NCBI GenBank assembly: GCA_030690245.1
Contig: JAUYGW010000049.1
Span: 1-21,711 of the forward strand
Source of the DNA: Gallionella sp.
GTDB taxonomy: Bacteria > Pseudomonadota > Gammaproteobacteria > Burkholderiales > Gallionellaceae
Length of the DNA: 21,711 nucleotides
Reading direction: 5' to 3'
In this document: piece by piece, positions 15,690-21,711 of the stretch
Layout: every line of letters starts with the position of its first letter
Position numbering within the stretch: the first letter of the stretch is position 1
Notes under the pieces: model-generated
What the model saw: the letters and a program-made list of their open reading frames with translations, nothing else
Databases searched by the model: none
What the model was told of the DNA's origin: nothing
Translations under genes and position numbers: made by a program

Positions 15690-18261
15690 GGGCTTTGCCG
15701 TGGGGGTTTCTGGCGAAAATCGCCGCATAAATCAGCGCCAGGATGACGCCCGGCGCCACGGTGACACCCATGGCCTGCAATATCGACAAGTTGGAAAACG
15801 CCAGCACGCCAAAACCTGTGACGGTAGTGAGGTTGGCGAACAGCATCGAGGCCAGCGTGCGCGGCGAGATGGGTTCGTAAATCTGTTTGGCCTCAGCCAT
15901 TGTCCCCTCTCCCGCTCGCGGGATAACCAGCGACTTGGCTGCGGCCTTTGGCAGCCTAGTCGAATGGCTAGTTGTTTCATTTAGAGGGTTGGGGAGAGGG
16001 TAATTAGTTCGATCAAAAAACAGCGCGTAATTGGAGCCCACCGCGACCACCAGCAGCAAGCCCACCAGATGCAGAATAATCAGTTGCTGGCCAAGCAGAG
16101 CCAACCCCGCCGTGACGGTGATGACCGCGGCCACCAGCGGCGCGACGATGCGCAGCACGCGCATGGGCGAGCGAAAAACCCACAGCAGCAGGCCGATAAG
16201 GGCGACCAACCCGCCCAGCGACAACAGGATGACTTCGTGCAGATAGCCGGAATACAGGTTGTCTGACTCGGCTTTCATATCCATAAACAGCACATCGGGC
16301 GTGGCGTTCAGCGCGGCACGGATGCGGTTGGCGTCGATGCCGGCGCCCTCGGGGGCGGTAAGCGGCAACAAGGCAGCCCAGTGGCGGTCTTGCCGGATGA
16401 GCAATGCATCTACCGCCATAGCCATCGAGGTCTGCTCAAGATCGGACGCTTGCAGCAGGGGCTGGCTGCGTGCGGCTGCGACATCGGCAAGAAACGGCGC
16501 AAACCGTTGTGCTTGCACCGGCAAGCCCTGAACCGCTTGTTTCAGCCGCGTTTCCAGCAAGGCGGATGCGGGCAAGCTGGCCTGGCGGGCGCGCTGGGTC
16601 GCGGTGCTGGGAAGATAACGGCTGGGGCTTTCAAATCCGGCGAGCTCGCCCTGATCGACTTGCGTTTGCAGCACCGTGGAAACCTGTTCGGCAGACTGTA
16701 ATACGGATTCCCGGCTCGCACCGGATACCACCACCAGATAACGCACATCAGGCGCGCCCATGTCGGCGCGCAGGCTGGCATCCAGTTCCAGATCGGCCTG
16801 CGAGACCGGGCTTAATGAGGAGATCTTGTCATTCCACAAGCTGGCGCGGTGCTGGACGAGAACGGCGCAGGCCGCCAGCAGCAGGATCGCGGCCGCCCAG
16901 CGCAATGCGGCGGCGCGCTGTACCAGGCGGGACAGGACCAGGCCGATAGCCGATGCATCGCGGATGCGAAAGTTCGCCGGCAGCAGATGAGGCAAGACGA
17001 AGCGGGTCACCGTTGCGGCGGCGATCAGGCCGGCAATCGAATACAGGCCGAGTTGCGCCAGCCCCGGAAAGCCGGACAGCAGCAGTGCGGCAAAGCCGAA
17101 TATCGAGGTCAGCACGCCGAGGCGGATGGTGGGCCAGAAGCGTTTGATCCAGTCCTGCCGGTCTGCCCCGCGCTTATCGGGTTCACTCTGGTCAGATTGC
17201 ACAAACAGGTAGACTGAATAATCCACCGCCTCGCCGATCAGAGCGGTGCCGAATCCCAGGGTGATGCCATGCACCTCCCCAAAGCCCAGGCTGACTGCGG
17301 CGATGCCGGCCAGCGCGCCGCTGATGACGGGCAAAAAACCCAATCCCAGCGCGGTGAAGGAACGATAGACCAGCAATAACAGCGTCGCGATCAGCGCGAT
17401 GCCGATAATCGACAGGCGGGTGACCTGGCTTTTGATGGTGTCGCGCGACGTCACCGAAAACACACCTGGGCCGGTCATCACCAGATCAAAACAAGCGCCT
17501 TTCACGTTTGCTCCCTCGCCCGCTTGCGGGAGAGGGTTGGGGAGAGGGCAGCCCTTTTGGAGAGAGTTGTGGGAGAGAGAAACAGCCGCTTCAAACGCCT
17601 GCCGGATGGCGGACATGGCGCGTTGCTGGGCGTCGGTATCGGAGCCCGACGCGTGCGTTTGTATCAGCATCAGGGCGCGCGCGCCGTCGCGCGATGCCCA
17701 TGTGCCATCGACCATCTGCGGGCGGCTGCCGTTGTTGAGCTGGCCGAGCAATTGCACCATTTCGCCGGTCGGATCGCGCGGTAGCAGCGATTTGACCAGT
17801 AGCCCGGCAGGCGAGGCAAGCAGGTCGATGCTGTCGCTCAGCGCGGCATGCAGGCCGTCTGCGCTGAAGCGTTCAGGCGTGACTGCGGGGCTGAGCAGGT
17901 AGCGATTGTCGAACAGAAAAGCACGGTCGCGTTCGGCGCTGACGGGCTCGCCGTTGTTGACGCTGACGAAGGCGGGATCGGCACGCAGGTGCCGGGCGAT
18001 TTGTTTGGAAAGCTTGGCGCGGGCGGGCGCATCGGCGCCTTCGATACCCACCAGAATCAGACGCGAGGCCAGGCCGTCAGTGATCTGCTCGAGGAGCAGC
18101 CGCTGTGCCGGCGTGGGGCTGCGCGGCAAAAATGCCGATAAATCGGTGGTGAACTGGCTGCGGCTGATGATGATGGCGCAGGCAAGGATAAACGCCAGCC
18201 ACAAGACGATCGAAGTCCGGGCTATCGCTGTCCGGCCGCGCCGCGCTGGGGCTGGTTTCAC
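15682..18261 (-). CDS. MMPL/RND-family exporter of aryl-polyene-like cluster
   Basis: This 859-residue inner-membrane protein is built as two halves, each with one helix, a large periplasmic loop and a five-helix bundle (first ISGALAGIAAVSLGFGEVHG and ALIGEAVDYSVYLF, second VGSNYALFFDR and SMLFANLTTVTGFGVLAFS). It is the MMPL-type exporter found in aryl polyene clusters, presumably moving the lipid-linked product. It is longer than I expect for the family (roughly 780-800) because of two in-frame repeat insertions, at residues about 238-250 (PLPNPLPQAGEG) and about 754-786 (PLPNPL...AGEG with 20 extra codons). The frame is intact throughout. The start is GTG 18261, overlapping the stop of the LolA-like gene as GTGA. 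Confidence 0.9.
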   Translation of the reverse strand: MKPAPARRGRTAIARTSIVLWLAFILACAIIISRSQFTTDLSAFLPRSPTPAQRLLLEQITDGLASRLILVGIEGADAPARAKLSKQIARHLRADPAFVSVNNGEPVSAERDRAFLFDNRYLLSPAVTPERFSADGLHAALSDSIDLLASPAGLLVKSLLPRDPTGEMVQLLGQLNNGSRPQMVDGTWASRDGARALMLIQTHASGSDTDAQQRAMSAIRQAFEAAVSLSHNSLQKGCPLPNPLPQAGEGANVKGACFDLVMTGPGVFSVTSRDTIKSQVTRLSIIGIALIATLLLLVYRSFTALGLGFLPVISGALAGIAAVSLGFGEVHGITLGFGTALIGEAVDYSVYLFVQSDQSEPDKRGADRQDWIKRFWPTIRLGVLTSIFGFAALLLSGFPGLAQLGLYSIAGLIAAATVTRFVLPHLLPANFRIRDASAIGLVLSRLVQRAAALRWAAAILLLAACAVLVQHRASLWNDKISSLSPVSQADLELDASLRADMGAPDVRYLVVVSGASRESVLQSAEQVSTVLQTQVDQGELAGFESPSRYLPSTATQRARQASLPASALLETRLKQAVQGLPVQAQRFAPFLADVAAARSQPLLQASDLEQTSMAMAVDALLIRQDRHWAALLPLTAPEGAGIDANRIRAALNATPDVLFMDMKAESDNLYSGYLHEVILLSLGGLVALIGLLLWVFRSPMRVLRIVAPLVAAVITVTAGLALLGQQLIILHLVGLLLVVAVGSNYALFFDRTNYPLPNPLNETTSHSTRLPKAAAKSLVIPRAGEGTMAEAKQIYEPISPRTLASMLFANLTTVTGFGVLAFSNLSILQAMGVTVAPGVILALIYAAIFARNPHGKAHA
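15904..16000 (-). repeat. dispersed repeat inside the exporter, copy 2, with 60-bp insert
   Basis: On the coding strand it begins CCCTCTCCCCAACCCTCT and ends CCCGCGAGCGGGAGAGGGG, the same repeat as 17512-17548. Exactly 60 bp (15923-15982) separate the two parts. That insert contains its own inverted pair, GACTTGGCTGC and GCAGCCTAGTC on the plus strand. The whole stretch is translated without a stop in a loop next to a membrane helix. Confidence 0.88.
17512..17548 (-). repeat. dispersed repeat inside the exporter, copy 1
   Basis: The coding strand reads CCCTCTCCCCAACCCTCT directly followed by CCCGCAAGCGGGCGAGGGA, whose end forms a stem-loop with the preceding CCCTCTCCCGC (10 of 11 pairs, loop TTGC). 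It is translated in frame as PLPNPLPQAGEG in the first periplasmic loop, just before the conserved LVMTGPGVFSV. Repeats of this type are common intergenic elements in betaproteobacteria (from memory). Confidence 0.88.
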
Positions 18262-18926
18262 GGTGCGGCCAGCTTTTCGATGAGCATCAGCGAACTGTCG
18301 CCGTCGGCCTGGGTGATTTCGATGCTGCGCACTGCGTCGCGCGCCCCGGCGATGCGGATGCGCTTGATCACGGCCTGCATTTTTTCATCTGTCGGCAGCA
18401 GTTGCAGAGTCCAGTGTTCGGAAGTGCCGTCCAGGCTCAGCCGGTAGTTGCGTTCCAGCGCCTTGCGGTCGCCCGCCAGGGTGCCGCGGATGCTGTCGAT
18501 GAAAGCCGCCAGTTCCGGGTAGTCCTGCAATTGCAATCGATGCTTCTGGCGGCCGCGCTCGATCATCAGCGTGCCGCCATCCACCGTCATGGATTCGGCC
18601 TTGGGTTTGAGGGTGCGCTTTTCCAGATGGTCGGGTGCGCTGTAGAACAACTCGCCTGAGGATTCCACCGGTTTGTCGAGCATGGCGATGAATTTCTTTT
18701 CGACAAAGCTGGCATGGTCGGATTGGGTCTGCGCCAGGCCATGCATGAGCTGGTCAATATCCCAGTCGGCGGCGTGGCTGATGGCAGGCGCCAGCGCCAA
18801 TGCAACGAGCATGTGCCGTATATAGCACAGTGCAAAAAGTAGGTGCGAATTTATTCGCACCAACAATGGGTTGCGTGCGAATAAATTCGCACCTACAAAA
18901 CCGCCAACGGTTTTTTTCAGGATCAT
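18258..18926 (-). CDS. LolA-like periplasmic lipoprotein-carrier-related protein
   Basis: This 222-residue protein belongs to the LolA-related group found in aryl polyene clusters (FVEKKFIAMLDKPVESSGEL, FYSAPDHLEKRTLKPKAESM, RIRIAGARDAVRSIEITQAD). It probably binds a lipid-like product in the periplasm and may hand it from the neighbouring exporter to the outer membrane; this role is inferred. ATG 18926 overlaps the stop of the acyltransferase as ATGA, so I take it as the start. Its N-terminus is odd: MILKKTVGGF is followed by about 20 residues encoded by a 58-bp palindrome (18839-18896), and only then by the hydrophobic signal core ending APAISHA-AD. ATG 18812 would skip the insertion but leaves a signal with no charged start. 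Confidence 0.85.
   Translation of the reverse strand: MILKKTVGGFVGANLFARNPLLVRINSHLLFALCYIRHMLVALALAPAISHAADWDIDQLMHGLAQTQSDHASFVEKKFIAMLDKPVESSGELFYSAPDHLEKRTLKPKAESMTVDGGTLMIERGRQKHRLQLQDYPELAAFIDSIRGTLAGDRKALERNYRLSLDGTSEHWTLQLLPTDEKMQAVIKRIRIAGARDAVRSIEITQADGDSSLMLIEKLAAP
18839..18896. repeat. perfect 58-bp stem-loop in signal-peptide region
   Basis: Two 22-base arms (18839-18860 and 18875-18896, each built around GTGCGAATTTATTCGCAC or its complement) pair perfectly across a 14-base loop. Each arm is itself nearly palindromic. It is translated in frame as residues 11-30 of the LolA-like protein (VGANLFARNPLLVRINSHLL). Elements of this kind are usually intergenic. Confidence 0.95.
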
Positions 18927-19861
18927 GATTTTGGAGGGATTGCAGCGGGTGCGGGTTGCCAGAAATCGAAAAAATTAAACCAGTTATACGGCGCCTTGCG
19001 GCAGTACTGATCCAGCAGCGCGGCGTAGCGGGCGATGGCCGCCTGCACGGCGGCATCGCGCTGGCCGCGCGCAACGGCGGAAAAATCCGCCAGGGGTTCA
19101 AAATGGATGGCGTAGCGGTTGCCGCCCAGATACAGCCCGGTCATGAATACCACCGGCCGCTGCAGCAATGCGGCCATGCGGAACGGCCCGCCGGGCAAGT
19201 TCGCGTCTGCGCCGAGGATTTGCACCGGGTACAGGGTGTCGTTGCCGGGGGTGCGATCGACCAGCATGCCGACGACACCGCCGTCATCCAGGCGCTCGCG
19301 TACTTTGAGCATGGAATCGATGTGCCCCAGGCCGATGATATCCTGCACCGCCTCCGGATTGATCGCGGCCAGCATGGCGTTGATCTTTTGCGCGTTATCC
19401 TCGTGCATCAGCATGGCGACGCGCAAATCCTGGTGTTTCCGGCCAATCGCGCGGATCACTTCGAAGCTGCCGAGGTGCGCACCCATCAGGAACAGGCCCT
19501 TGCCGCCGGCAAGCAGGCGATGCAGCATGTCTTCGCCATGCACTTCAAAATCGAACAAATCAAAGCGGCGGTTGACCAGATAGACACGGTCATGGATGGT
19601 GGCGGCAAAGGTGAAAAAATGCCGGTACAGGTCGCGCCAGCGCGCAGGACGACCTAACGCCCGCCCGAGATAATCGCTGGAGGCGCGGCGGCTGGCCGGT
19701 GCAAACAACAGAAAATAAGCGGCGATCAGATGCAGCACGCCGCGCGCCGCGCGCCGTCCCAGGCGCAGCGAAATCCAGGTCATGACGCGCAACATCAACA
19801 TGTTGCTGCGCTCCGGGGTATGCGCCCAGGCGGTGTGGCTGGCTGTCGGATGAGGTGTCAT
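18923..19861 (-). CDS. lipid acyltransferase (LpxL/HtrB-like, COG4261 type)
   Basis: This 312-residue protein has an N-terminal hydrophobic region (about 25-55) and the acyltransferase motif H-x4-E at GAHLGSFEV (His129, Glu134). It also carries the downstream segments GVVGMLVDRTPGNDT, LPGGPFRMAALLQRPVVFMTGLY and a C-terminal YNWFNFFDFW. It belongs to the lysophospholipid/lipid A acyltransferase superfamily and, in aryl polyene clusters, is thought to help build the lipid anchor of the pigment. ATG 19861 starts 22 bp after the dehydratase gene. In many related clusters a glycosyltransferase gene lies in this gap or is fused to this gene; none is present here. Confidence 0.92.
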   Translation of the reverse strand: MTPHPTASHTAWAHTPERSNMLMLRVMTWISLRLGRRAARGVLHLIAAYFLLFAPASRRASSDYLGRALGRPARWRDLYRHFFTFAATIHDRVYLVNRRFDLFDFEVHGEDMLHRLLAGGKGLFLMGAHLGSFEVIRAIGRKHQDLRVAMLMHEDNAQKINAMLAAINPEAVQDIIGLGHIDSMLKVRERLDDGGVVGMLVDRTPGNDTLYPVQILGADANLPGGPFRMAALLQRPVVFMTGLYLGGNRYAIHFEPLADFSAVARGQRDAAVQAAIARYAALLDQYCRKAPYNWFNFFDFWQPAPAAIPPKS

Positions 19862-19883
19862 TTCACTTCAATTGGAAATGGAA

Positions 19884-20189
19884 TCATACAGGCGATCCCG
19901 GTGCGATACTGCCGCTGGCGATTTTGCGTATCCCCGCCATGATATCGAAATGGATCGTGCCGCTGGTCGAGATGTTGTGCTGGATCAGCAGTTCGTCGCC
20001 GGGGCTCGCCGGGCTGAGAAACTTGACCGAGCTGATCTCGCACAGATCCAGTGCGATTCCAGGGGCAGCGGCGATGATTTGCAGCGCCATGTCCAGCAGC
20101 ACGACGCCGGGGAGGATGGGGGTGCCGGGGAAATGCCCGGCAAAGGCGGGGTGATCCAGCGGAACAGTCCAGTGTGTGGCGTTATTCAT
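19884..20189 (-). CDS. hotdog-fold 3-hydroxyacyl-ACP dehydratase (FabZ/ApeI-like)
   Basis: This compact 101-residue single hotdog domain has the motif GHFPGTPILPGVVLLDMALQ at residues 18-37, with catalytic His19. The acidic partner is Asp33, where typical FabZ proteins have glutamate and FabA has aspartate. It would remove water from 3-hydroxyacyl-ACP during growth of a conjugated chain, consistent with the aryl polyene setting. ATG 20189 has AAGGA about nine bases upstream and overlaps the end of the ligase gene by eight bases. The upstream extension of the frame to 20300 is a shadow of the ligase. It is shorter than free-standing FabZ (about 150 residues), as expected for cluster-type dehydratases. 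Confidence 0.9.
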   Translation of the reverse strand: MNNATHWTVPLDHPAFAGHFPGTPILPGVVLLDMALQIIAAAPGIALDLCEISSVKFLSPASPGDELLIQHNISTSGTIHFDIMAGIRKIASGSIAPGSPV

Positions 20190-21543
20190 GCGGATTTCCT
20201 TGTGCCTTGTGGCTTGCAGCGTTGCGGCTTGTTTGGAACAGCGCTTGCAATGCTGCGCGCGGCAGTTTTCCGGTGCGGTTGCGCGGCAGCGCATCCACAA
20301 ACAGCAGGGGGCGCGGCAGGAATACCGGGTCTATATGTTCGCGCAGCGCCGCCAGCAACTGCGGCGCATCCAGCCCCGGAGCCACCACGCACGCGGCAAG
20401 CCGGGTGACATGGTCGGGGCTGGTTTCGTCGGGCATGTAAAAAGCGCCATCCACCACGCCGGGAATGGTGTTGAGCAGGTGGTCGAGGCTCGCCAGCGAA
20501 TGCCGTTTGCCCGCGATATTGACCAGATCGGCGATGCGCCCGTGCAGTAAAAAATGCTCGCCGGTAAGCGGTTCGATCCTGTCGTTCATCGCGATCGGCG
20601 CCTCGATGTGGCCGCCGCACGCGCGCACGCGGTCGTCCTCCACAATCAATTTTATCCCCGGAAACAGCTGCCATGCTGCGCTTTGCGTGGGGCGGCGGGT
20701 AGCAATCTGGCCGGTTTCGGTGCTGCCATAGATTTCCGTTAGCGGCGCATTGCAGCGCGCCTCGATGTCTTGCGCGAGTTGGGCAGACAGCGGTGCGGTG
20801 GCGGATACCACCAATGCGATCTCCGGCAGCGCCAGTCCCGCATCCAGCAAGGCGCGCAGATGTACGGGCGAGGACACCAGCACTCGCGGCGCGGGCACCG
20901 CCGCCAGTGCCTGGCAAATGTCGGCTGGGTAAAACGGCTGCGCATGGCTGAGCGCGTTGCCGCTGTGCCAGGCCATCAGTAACGTGGACTCAAACCCGTA
21001 CATATGTTGCGGCGGCACGGTGCCAATCAGGGTGCAGTTGTGCGGCAGCCCCAGGCGGAATGCCTCGGCCTGCACGCTGCCGACCAGTGCACCCCAGGTT
21101 TTGGGATGCGGTTGCGGGGTGCCGGTCGAGCCTGAAGTGAAGACCACCGCGATGCGCTGCTGGCTGTCAATTTGCGGAATGGCAAAGGTGCCCGGTGGGC
21201 TGATGCCTATGACCGGGTAGCGCAGCCGGGGCAGATCCACCGTGCATGGGTCGCTATCCGTCAGACAAAACACATCCGGCGCAAACACCTTGACCTGGCG
21301 CACCACTTCCGCTGTGTGGGCAGACGGCAGCAGGCTGACTTTACCGGACACGATGGCGGCCGCCAGACCCACGCTGAAACGGTAACGATCGCCGCATAGA
21401 TTCAGCAAATGGCTCCCCGCAGGAAGCTGGGCGGCAAGCTCGCCGACCTCGGCCAGGAACTGGCGCAGCGTGACGGCGCCATCGGCGCGCCAGGCGATGA
21501 TGCTGTCCGGGTACACGTGTGATACCAGCGGCAGTGACGACAT
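20182..21543 (-). CDS. AMP-dependent acyl/aryl ligase of aryl-polyene-like cluster
   Basis: This 453-residue member of the ANL adenylating family has its core motifs: A3 FTSGSTGTPQPHPKTW at about 135-150, A5 IYGSTETG at 271-278, A8 HGRIADLVNIAGKR at 334-347 and the C-terminal RNRTGK with catalytic Lys426. The QPHPKTW form of A3 is typical of ligases from aryl polyene clusters, which activate the aromatic starter acid and load it on a carrier protein. I chose ATG 21543, 16 bp after the stop of the preceding membrane-protein gene. The frame continues to 21663 but overlaps that gene. The ribosome site is weak, suggesting coupling to the upstream gene. Confidence 0.92.
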   Translation of the reverse strand: MSSLPLVSHVYPDSIIAWRADGAVTLRQFLAEVGELAAQLPAGSHLLNLCGDRYRFSVGLAAAIVSGKVSLLPSAHTAEVVRQVKVFAPDVFCLTDSDPCTVDLPRLRYPVIGISPPGTFAIPQIDSQQRIAVVFTSGSTGTPQPHPKTWGALVGSVQAEAFRLGLPHNCTLIGTVPPQHMYGFESTLLMAWHSGNALSHAQPFYPADICQALAAVPAPRVLVSSPVHLRALLDAGLALPEIALVVSATAPLSAQLAQDIEARCNAPLTEIYGSTETGQIATRRPTQSAAWQLFPGIKLIVEDDRVRACGGHIEAPIAMNDRIEPLTGEHFLLHGRIADLVNIAGKRHSLASLDHLLNTIPGVVDGAFYMPDETSPDHVTRLAACVVAPGLDAPQLLAALREHIDPVFLPRPLLFVDALPRNRTGKLPRAALQALFQTSRNAASHKAQGNPHE

Positions 21544-21559
21544 GATCAAGGCTGTAACA

Positions 21560-21711
21560 CTAGCGCGGACGCGCCGGGGTGTTCCTGAACGCCCGCACCG
21601 CATCGAGGATGTGCGTATGCTGCATATCGGGCAGTACCCATCTGCGTACCCAATATTCGGCAATGAACATCAACGCGACCAAAGGCAGCGTCAGAAAATT
21701 GGCAAAGACCG
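21560..21711 (-). CDS. C-terminus of a COG4648-like membrane protein (partial)
   Basis: The last 49 codons of a gene entering from the right edge. It reads VFANFLTLPLVALMFIAEYW, then VRRWVLPDMQHTHILDAVRA, and ends PARPR with TAG at 21560-21562. A final membrane helix followed by VRRWVLP resembles the end of the COG4648 membrane proteins that precede the AMP ligase in aryl polyene clusters. The assignment rests on this short piece plus gene order. It was too short to appear as a complete ORF, and its start is outside the window. Confidence 0.7.
   Translation of the reverse strand, partial: VFANFLTLPLVALMFIAEYWVRRWVLPDMQHTHILDAVRAFRNTPARPR

Overview
The window looks like a piece of a betaproteobacterial chromosome. 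The evidence is a GC-rich sequence, the C-terminal nuoLMN genes of a 14-gene-type complex I operon, an Mla-like lipid transport operon and an aryl-polyene-like cluster. A Nitrosomonadales/Gallionellaceae-like relative is my guess from overall style, not from a search. No rRNA, tRNA, CRISPR array or transposase gene is visible.

Layout. (1) 1-4137, plus strand: the end of a nuo operon. nuoL is incomplete and damaged (a 119-bp exact duplication and an in-frame stop at the window edge), then nuoM, nuoN and a clear intrinsic terminator. (2) 4250-7585, plus: an NfeD-like protein, its SPFH/slipin partner and a large DUF342/FapA-like protein, closely spaced. (3) 7586-10403: a NUDIX hydrolase and an ammonium transporter set among several dispersed inverted repeats. 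The transporter has a sigma-54-type promoter and a near-consensus NtrC site. (4) 10404-13961, minus: a four-gene ABC lipid-transport operon (STAS-MlaE permease, ATPase, MCE protein, auxiliary lipoprotein) behind a good sigma-70 promoter. (5) 14171-21711, minus: a tightly packed run of eight genes (COG4648-type membrane protein fragment, AMP-dependent acyl ligase, FabZ/FabA-like hotdog dehydratase, HtrB-like acyltransferase, LolA-like protein, MMPL/RND exporter, polysaccharide deacetylase, PAP2 phosphatase). The first six match the tailoring/export half of an aryl polyene (xanthomonadin-like) pigment cluster. The ketosynthases must lie outside the window.

The most unusual feature is not one gene. 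Short dispersed repeats sit inside reading frames without breaking them: one in the histidine-rich loop of nuoL, two in the exporter (one carrying an extra 60-bp in-frame insert), and a perfect 58-bp stem-loop in the signal-peptide region of the LolA-like gene. Other dispersed inverted repeats fill the intergenic spaces, including one nested inside another. This resembles the protein-invading palindromic elements known from Rickettsia, but the families here are different.
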